The notes under the pieces were generated by a model, which saw only the letters and a list, made by a program, of their open reading frames with translations, had not been told where the DNA came from and searched no databases. 64,000 bases of DNA from Castor canadensis (Eukaryota > Chordata > Mammalia > Rodentia > Castoridae). Location of the stretch: positions 5,025,333 to 5,089,332 of the forward strand of contig NC_133399.1 of the NCBI RefSeq assembly GCF_047511655.1, in the 5' to 3' direction. Of the stretch, positions 1-11,580 are shown one piece after another (positions within the stretch are counted from its first letter, which is position 1; each line of letters begins with the position of its first letter). Made by a program: the position numbers and the translations under genes.

Positions 1-105
1 TCAAGTGGAGAGGGCCTACTTAGCAAGCACGAGGCCTTGAGTTCAAACTCCAGTGCCACCAATCAATTAATCAGTCAATCAATCAATCAATAAATAAAAT
101 AGCCA
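1..105 (+). repeat. SINE, tRNA/ID-like part, cut by window edge
   Basis: Sequence resembles a tRNA-derived SINE: 'GTTCAAACTCCAGT' is a B-box-like motif, followed by a tail of short CAAT/AATC repeats and A-rich sequence. The 5' part lies outside the window. It is not a tRNA gene because it has no cloverleaf and recurs many times here. Confidence 0.8.
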
Positions 106-120
106 AGCTATCAATTGAAA

Positions 121-500
121 GAAATGCTTTCAACCTCTTGTGAAATTTTCCTGTGTATTGGAATCATATGAGTAGCCTTTTCTTTTCTCTTTTGCAATAC
201 TAGAGTTTGAACTTAGAGCTTTCACTTTGATCCACTCCACCAGCCCTATTTTTGTGATGGGTTTTTTGAGATAGGCTCTGGCAAACTATTTGCCTGGATG
301 GCTTCAAACCACGATCCACCTGATCTCTGCCTCCTGAGTAGCTCTGGTTACAGGCATGAGCCACTGGTACCAAGCTGAATAGCTTTTGATGCAAAGTAAT
401 TTATGGAGAATGTTCCAGGAATCACACAACCTGAATGAAATCTTGAAAATATATTGTGTTTACATATGGGTCATTCATAAAGTAAATCTGTGGCTGTCTT
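121..500 (+). other. 3' UTR remnant of an upstream KZFP paralog
   Basis: This stretch aligns with 40643-40800, the 3' UTR downstream of the zinc-finger exon in this window. Shared landmarks are 'GGAATCATATGAGT', 'AGAATGTTCCA', 'AATCACACAACCTGAA' and 'AAATCTGTGG'. A SINE at about 184-378 splits the copy. I infer that the coding part of a paralogous KZFP gene lies just upstream of base 1. No finger sequence is visible inside the window. Confidence 0.75.
184..378 (-). repeat. Composite 7SL/tRNA SINE
   Basis: Antisense copy. The tRNA part ('TTTGAACTTAGAGC') comes first on the + strand, then 'CCACCAGCCCT', then the B1-like part ending 'TACAGGCATGAGCCACTGG'. It splits the 3' UTR remnant around it, so it arrived after the duplication. 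Confidence 0.85.
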
Positions 501-1181
501 TCTGGTGTACCTGCCAGAGTTTGATATCAGTTTGGGCAAAATTTCCAGCTCCAGAGATTCCCAGTGGATTAAGCTGGATCACTCAACTAGGAAAGAGTGA
601 CAGTTAAAGAGATGAATGGTGGTTAAGACAGGAAATAAATTTAATAAACAGGGGGGTCACACTGGAATAGAGAGAAAACTAATGACCTAAAGTATGTTTT
701 AAAAATGCTTATAGCAGTCTCAGTGTTACACAAGAAAAAGAAAGATAGGGTTTGGGCATTTCCATACTAGAGGTTCAGATTATTTTAGTATGGTCTGCCA
801 CACAGTGTATTTTTTGTTGCCAAAGGTGTTTGTTGCTTAGGAGGTAGTTTTAGTCCTTTTCTTAAGATGCCCATCAATCAGGTCTTGTTTTCCTGGGTAC
901 AAGTTAACAGTCAGGGAGAAAGATTCAGGAGATCTCAGAAGGAAAGAAGAAATAGACAGAACCAGAAACAGAATGGCCTTAGCTTAGTTGGTAGCTGGGC
1001 CTTGCTTCAATAATTCTTCTGTTTTACTATTAGATTTGTTTTTAATCTGTCACTGGGTATAATTTATACATTCAACTTTATCATAGGTTCAAATATATAG
1101 AAAGAGACCATGGTATATATAGGATGCCATCCTGCAGGTTTAGGTATATACAGGTGATGTGAGTGGGCCCCACAGATAAAG
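501..1181. other. No gene recognised
   Basis: About 680 bases between the 3' UTR remnant and ERV-1. No coding exon, RNA gene or clear repeat was recognised. Confidence 0.5.
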
Positions 1182-1185
1182 AGGA

Positions 1186-1579
1186 TGCTAAAAGTTGAAT
1201 GAGGCACAACCACCCAAGAAAGACTTTAAAGGAGTCTTTATTAGCCAGCTGGTGACTGTTCTGACCAACAGGTTGCTGGCCCTTAGGGCAGCCCTGTTCT
1301 GACTTTAAGCAGGGTTTATAAAGGCAAAAACCATGTCCTGTTTGACAATTGCTGTGAAGCAAGCTAGCCCAGGTAAAGAAGCAAAACAATGGCTGTTAGT
1401 TGCCATTGCAAAGCATTAGTGAACACAATCAACACAACTGTTTATCTGCATTCTGCTTTGGCTCCTTCTGTTTTCCTCATCTCTGTGGGAATCAGATCTT
1501 TCATAAACCCCCTTCAGCTTTAAGCTAAGGTGGCACCTGATTAATGGCTTTCCTCTGGCTAAGTCTTTTAACCATTTCA
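1186..1579 (-). repeat. ERV-1 3' LTR
   Basis: 394 bp. On the minus strand it runs from TGAAATGG to TTTTAGCA. It aligns with 9761-10181 along its length and includes a TATA-like TTTATAAA and a polyadenylation signal AATAAAGACTC. It lacks the 27-bp tandem duplication present in the 5' LTR. Confidence 0.92.
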
Positions 1580-1625
1580 TTCCCCACTGCTTTTAGTTAC
1601 AGAGTCAAATCGTAGACTCCTTTGA

Positions 1626-3480
1626 CTAGATGGGATCATATTTAGTTCTGAAGACCATCAGTTTTACGGAAGAAATGAGTTGGTGGATAAAGTTAAGTAA
1701 GGCATTTAGAATACAGGGCCCCACTGTTAGTCCCAAGATGAGTAGAATTAGAGGTCCTGAGATTGCTGTTATTACAGTAGTTAGCCAGGGGACCAAGAGA
1801 ATAGATTTTGATACCAATTTCCTGATGATTTACGGAGTTCTTCTCTGTCCTTCAAATTTTTTCTTACCAAAGTCATGCTGTTTTTAATTACCCCTGAATG
1901 GTTTCTATAAAAACAACAGGTTTCTCCCACAGCCACACATAGTCCTCCTTATTAAAAAATAGGAAGTCTAGTCCCCTTTGGTTTTGTAACACCATCTCAG
2001 CTAGGGAATCTAATGAACTCTCTAAATTGGTGATAGATTGTTCTAACTCATGGAGATCCTGATCAATTTGTTTACTTAAGGTTTTGAATTTGTATCTCCA
2101 GTTATCAATGCAGAAGTTCCTATGGCAGCTGATCCGACTATGCCTAGTCCCATCAGGGTGGGTATCAGGACAGGAGTCACTTGCTTAGCTCTATGATTAG
2201 GAAGAGGAGGGGGAATTTGTAGGTGTTGTCTGCCTGCTTCCCCTTCATATAGGTAAACCTGGGGAATGATATGGGTTAATACACAGAGCTCTGCATGATT
2301 TTGTCTGGTGAAAACATGAGAATTAACACAAGAAGTTACTCTCATGGGACAGGCAAACCAAGTGCCAGGAGGGGGCACAAGGAAGGAGAGGGCATCGCCC
2401 GGATCTGAGAGGATGATTTCTTGAGTGCACGAATTTTGATAAGGGGATAGTTTAAGATTGTAGCCTGGAGTCCTAATACAGAGACCTCATCCTTGGAGAT
2501 CCCCAAGGGTGAGTTTGGGGTTCAATCCGCATAGGCAACCAGATTTATTTTTGGTGATTTCAGTTTGGGTCCAATTCTGAACATCCTGTTTTTTGGAGCC
2601 CAAGGTGGCATCTACCCCAATACCTAATACCTAAGGTGGCTCAGGATTTAAGCAGAGCCAGCAATCTTGTGTTAGATTAGGGTTAGTAGCATTTAAAGGG
2701 CTAAAAACTGCATCTATAGTCCCGAAGAGGCCTCTCTGAGTAAGTCTCGATGTGGGAGGAGTTTGGGCAGGGGGAACTGTGGTTTTTCTTATTTTTGGGC
2801 CTCCAGGGGCAAGTGGACCAGGAGGGATCTGGTAGGGGTTGTAGGCATTTGGGCCCATAGGGACCTCTTTCCTCATTCTCTCCATTCGCTGAATGGTGAA
2901 CTCTGTCCCTGGATCTCTACCAGTCATGTATAATCGAAAGCCCCATGTCCTTCCCATTTCCCACATTGACTTTGATCAGGGTTGCCAGAACTTTAAGGTT
3001 ATCTTGAGAGGGTTACAAGTTCCCCTTCCACATGTCTTGCTGGGAGTGTGTCTGCAAGAATCTGTGATGGAGATAAAGAGGTCATTATGTGTTCAGGTGG
3101 CTTCAGTTACACAGCTCCAACTGGCACAGTGGTATTGGCCTGAGCCCTGGCAGCCAGGTGTATTTGCTGAACAAACATAATATTCTCTAGTCTGTAGCCC
3201 TTCTTCTAAATGATGGAGACCACATCCATATCAATTTCCCCTCTTTCCACTATACATGTGTAAATTCCAGCTTTTTCCAAAGAGATCACATATATCTATG
3301 GAAAAAGTGGGCTGTCCTGAGGTGATGAGCCTTTGTATCACTTGTCCTGTGACAGAATCTCAAAGTTCCCATATGACTTTCTGGGGCTGGTGGAGGTTGG
3401 GGTGAGTGTCTGTGTTAGAAGTAATAGGTAATTTTAAGGACAGGCTCATTAAAAACAGATACAGGAATAACATCTTTTGA
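1626..3480 (-). pseudogene. env: ERV-1 env remnant (SU and TM)
   Basis: Gammaretrovirus-type envelope glycoprotein remnant. A hydrophobic signal-like start lies near 3470. A surface-subunit piece (2631-2966) carries the CWLC disulfide-exchange motif. A TM piece (2076-2378) holds a hydrophobic, glycine-rich fusion-peptide-like run. An LQNQ-type immunosuppressive-domain-like motif lies near 1975, followed by a shift of frame. The last open piece (1626-1817) contains the membrane anchor and a short cytoplasmic tail ending at a stop. Frameshifts between the pieces make it non-functional. Confidence 0.85.
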
Positions 3481-3573
3481 GGAACAGAAAAGGACAATTA
3501 ATTAGGAACATGTTTAAGTCTTATCTTGAGGGAGTCCTGATTAGCCTCAGATCTGACAACTGTCCAATGCCAG

Positions 3574-6500
3574 TCAGAGTTTTCCATGAAGGCTCTCTTG
3601 AGCTGAGTATGATGAATCCATGGGCGTTTTCCAGCTACCTTGATGACTGTGGGAGTGGACAGGATCACAGTAGGAACCTTGCCAGTGGACAGCCTGGAGG
3701 CTGTCAGGGTGGTGTCTTTTTACCCACACTAGGTCTCCCAGCTCATAAGGAGTCCCTAGGGGGCCATCAGGTATCGCCGTTCCTTGGGCTTGCTGGACAG
3801 CTGAGTGAATTTGTTTGAGAGTCTGTTGAAAAGCCTGGAGAGACTGGAGAAGATCACGATTAGAAATTTTTGTAGGGCTTCCTCCCCCAATCTGGGGATT
3901 ATGGGAGGTGGTCACCCATAGAGGATCTCAAATGGAGTGAAACCCTGTCTATAAGGTGTACATCTAACTCTTAATAGGGCTGCAGGAAGGAGGTTCACCC
4001 AGCCATTGCCTACTTAGTGCGCAGCTCTTTTAGAGTCTGGTTCATTCTTTCTACCTGTCCTGAACTTTGAGGAAATTACAGTGTAATTTCCATTTGATCT
4101 GTAATGTTTTGGCTATTAATTTAGATATTTTAGCTGTGAAAGCTGGGCCATTATTGGAACCCAGTATTAAGGGGAGCCCAAATCATGGAACTATCTCCTG
4201 TAAGAGTTTTTTTTACAGTAATCTGAGCTGTTTCAGTTCTTGTAGGGAAAGCCTCAGTCCATCCAGAGAATGTATCAACCATTACCAATAAATATTTATA
4301 TCCATACAAGCCAGGCTTAATCTCTGTGAAATAGATCTCCCATTCTTCTCCAGGGAAGGAGTCTCACATTCTCATTCCTGGATCAACCAAGGGTGGTCCC
4401 TTTTGGTTAACCTGTTGGCATACACTGAGCCTTGTAGTGAGATCTTCAGCCAGATGTTCTAAGTTCTGGATAAAGAAATGTTTCCTTAAAAGTTCAGTTA
4501 ATTTTGTGGGTCCTAAGTGAGTGGTGTCATGAATGTCCCTTACAAGCGTGTGTCCCAGAGACTGGGGTAGAAATACCCTTCCATCTGGCAATGTTTGCCA
4601 TCTAGAGGGGCCTGTCTTTAGTTGGATGGCCCCTCCTAATTTTAGGTCCTGCTCTGTGTATTCTGGTTGTAATGGCAGAGCTGGAGGCTGAGTTAGCAAG
4701 ATCTCAAGAGGCCTCACGGCTTTTATGGAACTGTCCTTGCAGCTTGGTTGGCTGCTCAGTTTCCCCTTACCTTGTGGTGGTCCCCTTTTTGGTGACCCCA
4801 GCAGTGAATGATGGCCACCTTTTTAGGAAGCCAGAGGACCTCTAAGAGGGCTAGGATTTCCTGGACATTTTAAATATTTTTACCCTCGCAAGTAAGGAAG
4901 CCTCTTTCCCTGTATAGGGCTCAGTGTACATGGGCCGTTGCAAATGCATACCAGCTGTCTGTATATACATTAATGACTTTATCTTTTCCATACTTTAGTC
5001 CTTGGGTCAATACAATTAGTTCAGCCTTTTGGGCTGAGGTTCCATGTCCAAGTGCCTGGGCCCAGATGGTCTGGTCCAGGGTGACAACTGCTGCCCCTGC
5101 ATTCCTTATTTTGTTGGTCACAAAGCTGGAGCCATCAGTGAACAGTACCTCATCTGGCTCATGCCAGGGAACATCAGTCAGATCAGGTCAAAGGCTCCAG
5201 GTGTTTTCAAGGGTTTCTAGGCAGTCATGAATGGATTCCTTGGGGTCATCAACCAGAAGAAGAGTAGCGGGGTTAAGAGCAGCAGTCTTTAAAAACTGCT
5301 CTGTTTTGATCTATTAACAGAGCTTGGTACTGAATTATGTGAGCATTTGTCATCCATCTGTGTGGCAAGGCTTTTTTTTTTTCTCCATTTTAAAATGAGC
5401 TTTATTTTTTAACTCGTGGTGCAGAAGAAAGGGACCAGTTTCAGAGTCCTACCATGCAAGAACCTAAGCATCAGTGAATTTCAAAAATAAGAATTGTACC
5501 TTCTTGTCAGCAATGCTATTTTCTCACACGTTGTCTTTATAAGTCAGGTTATAAGTGAGGCTTGGAGCTTCCCAAGGCTTCCCCATGGCTACAGACCCAT
5601 CATATATTGTGTAATACAAAGGTCAGGTGCTATACTGCCTGTGGTCTTAGACATTAAAGAAAAAAAATACACAATAGATACAGAAGAAGGGTTACTTAAA
5701 ACATACATATAAATACATAAAGAATGATACTCCAGTTCGAGAAGTAGAGCTAGGTATTGCCAATGTCAGTTCCAGGCTAAGACTTTAGGACCTTAAATCA
5801 AGAAAATTATATGGTATCAAGAGAAATAATAGGTGGTCTTGAAAAAGGAAATGTTTAGCTGGCTCTCGCTCCTGATGAAGCCTCAGGATTGTCAGGGCAC
5901 TCTAGAAGTGAGTTTGGTGGGTCTTCCTGCTCCAGCTCTCAGAGTTCTGTGACATTGGTCTTAGACTCTCATCAGCAGCATTTTCTTCCTCGACTCGTCT
6001 TCACATTCTGGTCTTGCAAACGCCCAATGCGTGTACACCACGTCTTAGTGCTCTGTAAGTTTGGGTTTTGGTGGCTCACTCTCTCAATTCTCCAACTCCT
6101 CCTCTTCTTTTTGGGGTTTCATCTCCTTCTCAGGCTCACTGGTGGCAAGGCTTTTAAAAGGGCTTCCACTGCATGGGGAGCCACTATGTGTAGCTCTTGT
6201 CCCAGAGTTAGCTTATTGGCCTCTTTTACCAGTATGGCCATGGCGGTGATGGCTCCCAGGCATATTGGCCATCCTGCTGCAAACGGGTCCAGTCTCTTTG
6301 AGAGGCATGCAACTGGTCTTTTCCATGGCCCTAAGGTCTGAGCAAGCACCCCTTTTGCTATGCCCCTTACTTTAGCTATATATAGGTAAAAGGGCCTCTG
6401 GATATCTGGCAAGGCAAGCACTGGGACTGACACCAATGCCTGTTTTAGCTTTTCAAAAGCTAGTTATGCTGTCTTAGTCCATTCTATGGGGGCATTTCCC

Positions 6501-7510
6501 CCACTGATGTTTGCATACAAGGGTTTAGGTATCTCTGAGAAGCCAGGGATCCAGAGCCGGCAGTATCCAACAGCTCCCCAAAATTCCCGCACTTGTCTTT
6601 TAGTCCTTGGTGGTGGAATTCTGAGGATAGCCTCAATATGTCCCTCGCTGAGAGTTTGTTTTCCCTGGGCTAGGTCATAGCCCAAGTAAGTAGCCATGGG
6701 GGTATACAATTGGGCCTTTTTAGCTGAGACGTGATACCCTTTGCCTCAGAGATGTCTAAACAGGTTCTTGGTGGCCTCTCTGCAATCAGTCTCATTTTCA
6801 GCTGCCAATAAGAGATCATCTACATATTGTAACAGGACTACCCCCGGGTGTCCTTCTCTGAATGCTATAAGATCCTGGCTGAGGGCTTCATCAAACAGGG
6901 TAGAGGAGTTCTTGAACCCCTGTGGCAGTCTTATCCAGGTTAATTGGCCAGAAAGTCCCTCCTCCGAATCAGTCCATTCAAAGGCAAAAGTGGGTTGACT
7001 CACCTCTGCAAGCAGGAGACTGAAGAAGGCATCCTTTAGGTCCAAGAAGGTGTACACTTGGTGGCTAGGAGATAAGAGGCTGAGGAGAGTATAAGGATTG
7101 GGGATTGTAGGATGGATTGTTTCTACTCTCGTGTTTATTTCTCTTAGATCTTGGACAGGACAATAGTCATTAGTGCCTGGCTTTCAGACATGTAGGAGAG
7201 GTGTGTACCATGGTGAGTGACATGGAACCAAAATTCCCACTTCCCTTAGCCTCTTGATGTGGACGGCAATGTCTCTTTTTGCCTCCACATTAATAGGGTA
7301 CTGTTTAACTGCAATAGGCATTGCCTATGAAGTAAGTTGGACCACTATTGGGGCATGATGATAAGCTAGCCCCGGTGGGTTAGATTCTGCCCATACATGG
7401 GGCATCCTTTTTCTGAGTTCAGACAGATAGGGAGTCATTGGAGGGTTTTGTTCTGTCATAGACAGAAGATATTCCTCACTTAAGGGACAAGTCAACAACA
7501 ATTTACAGGA
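3574..7510 (-). pseudogene. pol: ERV-1 pol remnant (RT, RNase H, integrase)
   Basis: Fragments read in retroviral order on the minus strand. The RT palm contains YVDD (6816-6827) within 6746-7057, and a connection piece is at 6464-6709. An RNase H piece (4921-5121) shows the '[13 protein letters not shown]' motif. The integrase N-terminal zinc domain is at 4364-4717, where the second cysteine of the usual CxxC pair reads serine-valine-cysteine out of register. The integrase C-terminal piece (3574-3915) carries GDLVWVKRH. The integrase core (about 3920-4360) is broken up. A 780-bp retrocopy interrupts the gene at 5376-6155. Confidence 0.88.
5376..6155 (-). pseudogene. Processed retrocopy of an unidentified mRNA inside ERV-1 pol
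   Basis: A cDNA-like insertion with its poly(A) as a T-run at the left end (from about 5372) and a polyadenylation signal AATAAA (minus strand) close to it. It is flanked by the 14-bp direct repeat GTGGCAAGGCTTTT at 5362-5375 and 6142-6155. Removing one copy restores continuity of the retroviral sequence. On the minus strand its 5' part reads as acidic, Glu/Lys-rich peptide with stops. I could not name the parent gene. It was mobilised by L1 machinery, judging from the tail and target duplication. Confidence 0.8.
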
Positions 7511-7526
7511 GGTTGGCATTGGGTGT

Positions 7527-7805
7527 TCAGAAAAGTTCCTTCTTCCTGGAAGGAGATAGTGGCTTGTAACTTGTGTAGGGGTAGGGACAGTCAGGAATCA
7601 CCAGAAAAGAATGGGTTATAGTCCCTCCTCCTAGGTTAGTAATTCGGTCTTCTGACCAGTGGTAGTCTTGTTGAGTTCCTGTGGCCCCTTGAATAGACAA
7701 TTTTCCTTTAGATAAGGGGTCTTCTGGTCTTTTAATAACTGAGTAGGCCATGCAAGTATCACATAAGAATTTAACTGATTTGCCCCCAAGTTGAAGGGTA
7801 ACCAT
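7527..7805 (-). pseudogene. pro: ERV-1 protease remnant
   Basis: A retroviral aspartic protease fold fragment: a beta-strand lead-in, the active-site loop, then a GATG-type turn. The catalytic triad normally read as DTG is DTC here, because the glycine codon at 7752-7754 (+ strand gca) now reads TGC. That glycine is nearly invariant, so activity would be doubtful even without the other lesions. Confidence 0.8.
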
Positions 7806-7844
7806 GGGCTCCAGGGGGGATGGTGGCAGGGAGCCCTGGCCCTG

Positions 7845-9313
7845 TCACTCCAGTTGGAGGACCTTTTGGTTACCTCCTCTTCTTTTAGGGAATTCATTTT
7901 TCCAGTGTCCCTTTTCTTTACAATAAGAACATTGATACTTTTCAAGCAGGGCTCTAGGAATTTTTATAAGCTTCCACTTAGCAGGAGACCCAGAGCTTCT
8001 TGAGGGCCTGGAGGCAGGGGCTTGCACAGCTGCCACCATCACCTTTGAAAGATTTCTGGCCTGTCTATCTTCTGGCATGTCTCTATTATTATAGACATGT
8101 TGTGCTATTTCTATTAATTCTGACAATATCTTCCCTTCAAATCCCTCCAGTTTTTGTAATTTCTTTCTAATGTCCAGGGCCAACTGGGAAGTAAAAGCAA
8201 TATTTATTGCCCTTCTATTCTCTGCTGCCTCTGGGTTTATAGGCTTGTATGTCCTATATGCCTCCAGGAGGTGCTCCAGGAATGCTGCAGGGGACTCATC
8301 TGAGCCTTGTATAACCTCACTCACCTTAGACAAATTTGTGGGTTTCTGGGCTGCAGCTCAGACTCCCATAATAAGGAGCCAGCGATAGTTGGTGAGAGCC
8401 TCCTTTCCTGCATGGGAGTTTGGATCCCAGTTAGGATGAACTATAAACAGTTCCCAGAATGTCCTGATTCCCAGTAGGAGTCCCGTCCGGGCCCAGAACA
8501 TGTTTTCTGGCTTCCTGCTGAATATGGTCTCACTCTGCAGCTGTGAAGAAAGTCTGTAAGAGCTGTTGGCAATCATCCCAGGTGGGCTGATGAGTGAAAA
8601 ACACAGTCTGAAGAAGAGAGATTAGCCCCTGGGGCTTGTCGGAATAAGACAGATTTTGTTGTTTCCAGTTATAGACATCAGTGGTTCAAAAGAGCACATA
8701 GATCATAAAAGGAGCCCCATCTCCGAGAGTTCGTCAAAGTGGGAGGATAGGGGCTGAGGGACCCCATGAGGGGCCTTCTGCTGAGGGTCCTGGCCCTGGG
8801 GGCTGGTATGAAGACCCGCTCCTAGTGTGCAGCAGACTCAAGACTCAGCTTGGATTTTTGCAAGTTGGTGCGGGGATAAGGAGGCAGTGAGGAAAAATCA
8901 CCGTCCGGTGAGGCATCCCATAGGACAAACTTTTTATCTTGACGTGCAGATGATGATTGTTTGGAAGCCTTGGTGGAAAGGAGAACCTTTGAGCAGCCTG
9001 TGCCTCTTTTTATGCACTTTTGTAACCAGGACGTCTTTTCAGATAAGATTTCAATCCAGGTCAGAATGAAAGGAATCTGGTCAGGGTGGCCAGGCCATCC
9101 CATGATGACCCGTTCCACCTGATAGGCTATAGGCAAGTCAAAGTTTCCCTCAGCTGGCCACCCCACATCAAATGAAGGCCAATCTAATTCACAGAATTTT
9201 CCCAGTGTAAAGGCCTCACAAGAGGCCCCCAGGTCTAAAGCCTTCTGTTGGAAAAAAGAAAAGTTAGTCATCATACACTGCAAAGGACTGGAGGTAGACA
9301 GAGATTGTCCCAT
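7845..9313 (-). pseudogene. gag: ERV-1 gag remnant (MA, CA, NC)
   Basis: The matrix piece (8822-9313) starts MGQ, fitting an N-myristoylated gammaretroviral matrix, and includes the 'WPSFDVGWP' signature. Capsid pieces lie at about 8334-8820. Piece 7845-8333 carries the capsid C-terminal region (LALDIRKKLQKLEG) and one nucleocapsid zinc knuckle. The knuckle reads CSYCKEKGHWKNEF, so its fourth zinc ligand is phenylalanine instead of cysteine. Frames change between the pieces. Confidence 0.87.
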
Positions 9314-9739
9314 GTTGCAGTTTCAATTATCCTCCAGTCTCCTGTGGTGGTCTAAAAATGTTAAACTCAGAACACAGAACAAAGACAATACGACAAAAGA
9401 GACACACAGAACAAAGACAATAACTCGTGGCCACACAGTACTAAACCAGACAGACCAGGGGTCAGGGCGATGTCTTGCTACTGCCCAGGATTTGGAAGTA
9501 ATGCTGCATCTAGCCTTTCATTGAATCCCCCTTACCTCCGGAGGTTTTCCTACCAGATGACTCTCAGTTGTGAGGGTCGATGTCTCCCAACTCCACTTGT
9601 CCCACGTGAGGACAAAGAGGTATATCCTGGGGCTGAGGAACATCTCTCAGTGACCACCACCTAGGGCCTCCACCCCATCGGGCTCCATAGATTGCCAAGA
9701 GATCAAGTCTCTACCAGCGTCTTTGGGGGTTGCTAAAAG

Positions 9740-9758
9740 AATCTCACTGGGGCCTCCA
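9740..9758 (-). other. ERV-1 primer binding site, tRNA-Thr type
   Basis: Two bases inside the 5' LTR, the + strand reads AATCTCACTGGGGCCTCCA. This matches the 3' end of vertebrate tRNA-Thr(UGU) plus CCA with one difference (A for G). The position and spacing are as expected for a primer site. Confidence 0.8.
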
Positions 9759-9760
9759 AA

Positions 9761-10181
9761 TGTTATGAGTCGAATGAGGCATGACTACCCAAGAAAGACT
9801 TTAAAGGAGAGTCTTTATTAGCCAGTTGGCAACTGCCCTGACCAACAGGTTGCTGGCCCTTAGAGAAGCCCCAGTCTGACTTTAAGCAGGGTTTATAAAG
9901 GCAAAAAAGCATGTCCTGTTTGACAATCATTGCAAAGCAAGCTAGCTCAGGTACAGAAGCCAAACAATGGCTGTTAGTTGCCATTGCAAAGCATAAGTGA
10001 ACAATCAACTCAACCGTTTATCCGCATCCTGCTTTGGCTCCTTCTGTTTTCCTCATTTCTATGGGAGTTGGATCTTTTATAAACCCCCTTCATCTCTAAG
10101 CTAAGGTGGCACCTGATTAATGGCTTCTCTCCAGACACTTGATTAATGGCTTTCCTCTGGCTAAGTATTTTAACCATTTCA
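9761..10181 (-). repeat. ERV-1 5' LTR
   Basis: 421 bp from TGAAATGG to CATAACA on the minus strand. It contains a TTTATAAAC TATA-like box and AATAAAG polyadenylation signal. A near-tandem repeat of a GATTAATGGCTT-containing unit (10111-10137 and 10138-10160) accounts for the whole 27-bp length difference from the 3' LTR. Confidence 0.92.
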
Positions 10182-10185
10182 AGGA

Positions 10186-11500
10186 CTACTGTACTTCTTT
10201 TTTATATCAGAGTGAGGCACCCTGCTGAGGCCCATGTGTCTGGTTTGCATCATCAAGGACAATGGGAACAGGATAGAAATTGAAAAGGAGAGAGGCAGAA
10301 CTTCCCAGTTTGGCCAGAAGACACTGAGGTCATACCTTGCCCAATCTAACATTATTCCCAGCTCTAAATTTTCCTAATTCTGGGAAGATTTCCACCTGCC
10401 CTTCCAAAGCCTGGCTTCTGATTGTGGCATCTCTTGGTTACTGTTTTCTCACTGACCCTACAGCTGCCCTAAGTGGTTGAAGGCATCTCTGCCTAACCCT
10501 CTCTTCCCCATGACTGGAAGTGCCACACCCTTGGCACTGAGGTCTCTAGAAAAACAAAGGGTGCCCTTTTGTGATGTGGTGGAGGAGGGAGTGGAGGCTT
10601 CTGTGGAAACTCTAGACAGCACTTGCAGGTGAGTTTCCTGGACAGGCCCACATGAATGTCCTGTGTTGTGGGGCACAGCAGAGATAGCACAGAGTACCAG
10701 TTCAAGGTGTCCCTTGATCTGGCTCCCTGTACCTGCCTGTGTGATGTCTGAGAGAACCTCAAGAACCCAACAGAACTCCAGAATCTTTGCTTCTTTCATC
10801 ACTTCATGGAAGAATTGGCCCAGGTAAAAGGCAGACAGGAAGGAGAAGGTACCAGGCAGCACCAGGCATTATAAGTAGAACCACTTGGCTTGGCATTGGG
10901 GAGCACCATTAGGGAGAATGAAAGATGAAAGAATCCTGTAGCTTGGGAGGCTGCCTGGAGTCTTTGCTTATGCAAGGCACCTGGTCTTACAGCCATCTCA
11001 GGAGTCCATTGCAGCTTCTAACTTACCAGGTCTCAACCCTCAGTTATTCTGTCCCCCAGAGGATATGTGAAATGACTAAGAACACTGTTTGTTTTCTTAA
11101 GTAGGGTGTGTGTGTATAATGATTCACTGACGGCTAGTGAGTTAATGCCAAAAATGCTGCTCAATGCTGTTCAGTGCTCAGGACAGCCCCACCAGAAAGG
11201 ATCCATTCAGCTCCTAGTGTCATTAGTGCTAACCTTGAGAAACCCTGTTCAGTGCATCTTGGCTCCACTTCTGTGTCCCTGCTAACTTAATCATGAGGTT
11301 CTTGAGTAGGGGAGTGATGGAAAGTGGGTGCTCCCCAGTGCTATTCAGTGTTTGCTCAGCACCTATGCATGGGCCATGTCTAAGGGTAAGGTGTGTGGGC
11401 CTGAATGTCATCTTCTCATGTCAGATACTTCTTCCTCATGCTAGCAAAGTTCCTCACTGTCTGGCCGATTCTGTGTCATGCAAACACCAGACTGATAACT
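10186..11500. other. No gene recognised
   Basis: About 1.3 kb of unique-looking sequence right of ERV-1. Open frames here are short, lack recognisable domains and are not flanked by convincing splice signals. Confidence 0.5.
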
Positions 11501-11504
11501 GTGC

Positions 11505-11580
11505 AAAAAAAGGGCTGGGGATGTGATTTACCAAGGGTGAGGCCCTGAGTTCAAACCACAGTACCACCAAAAATTTTAAA
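11505..11580 (+). repeat. ID-like tRNA SINE
   Basis: A sense copy with 'GAGGCCCTGAGTTCAAACC' and an A-rich end. Confidence 0.75.

Larger units (their letters stand above)
1182..10185 (-). mobile_element. ERV-1, class I endogenous retrovirus, defective provirus
   Basis: A complete proviral layout on the minus strand: 5' LTR (9761-10181), primer site, gag, protease, pol, env and 3' LTR (1186-1579). Both LTRs are bounded by TG and CA, and the 4-bp direct repeat AGGA flanks them (1182-1185 and 10182-10185), as gammaretroviral integrases leave. A purine-rich tract (AGTGGGGAA on the minus strand) abuts the 3' LTR. Gag begins with MGQ, the RT has YVDD and the envelope has CWLC. All genes carry frameshifts or stops, and pol contains a retrocopy. 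The LTRs have diverged visibly, so the insertion is old. Confidence 0.93.

Noticed and set aside
5889-6341. A 150-codon plus-strand ORF
   Set aside because: It crosses the junction between the retrocopy and ERV-1 on the antisense strand of both; coincidental.
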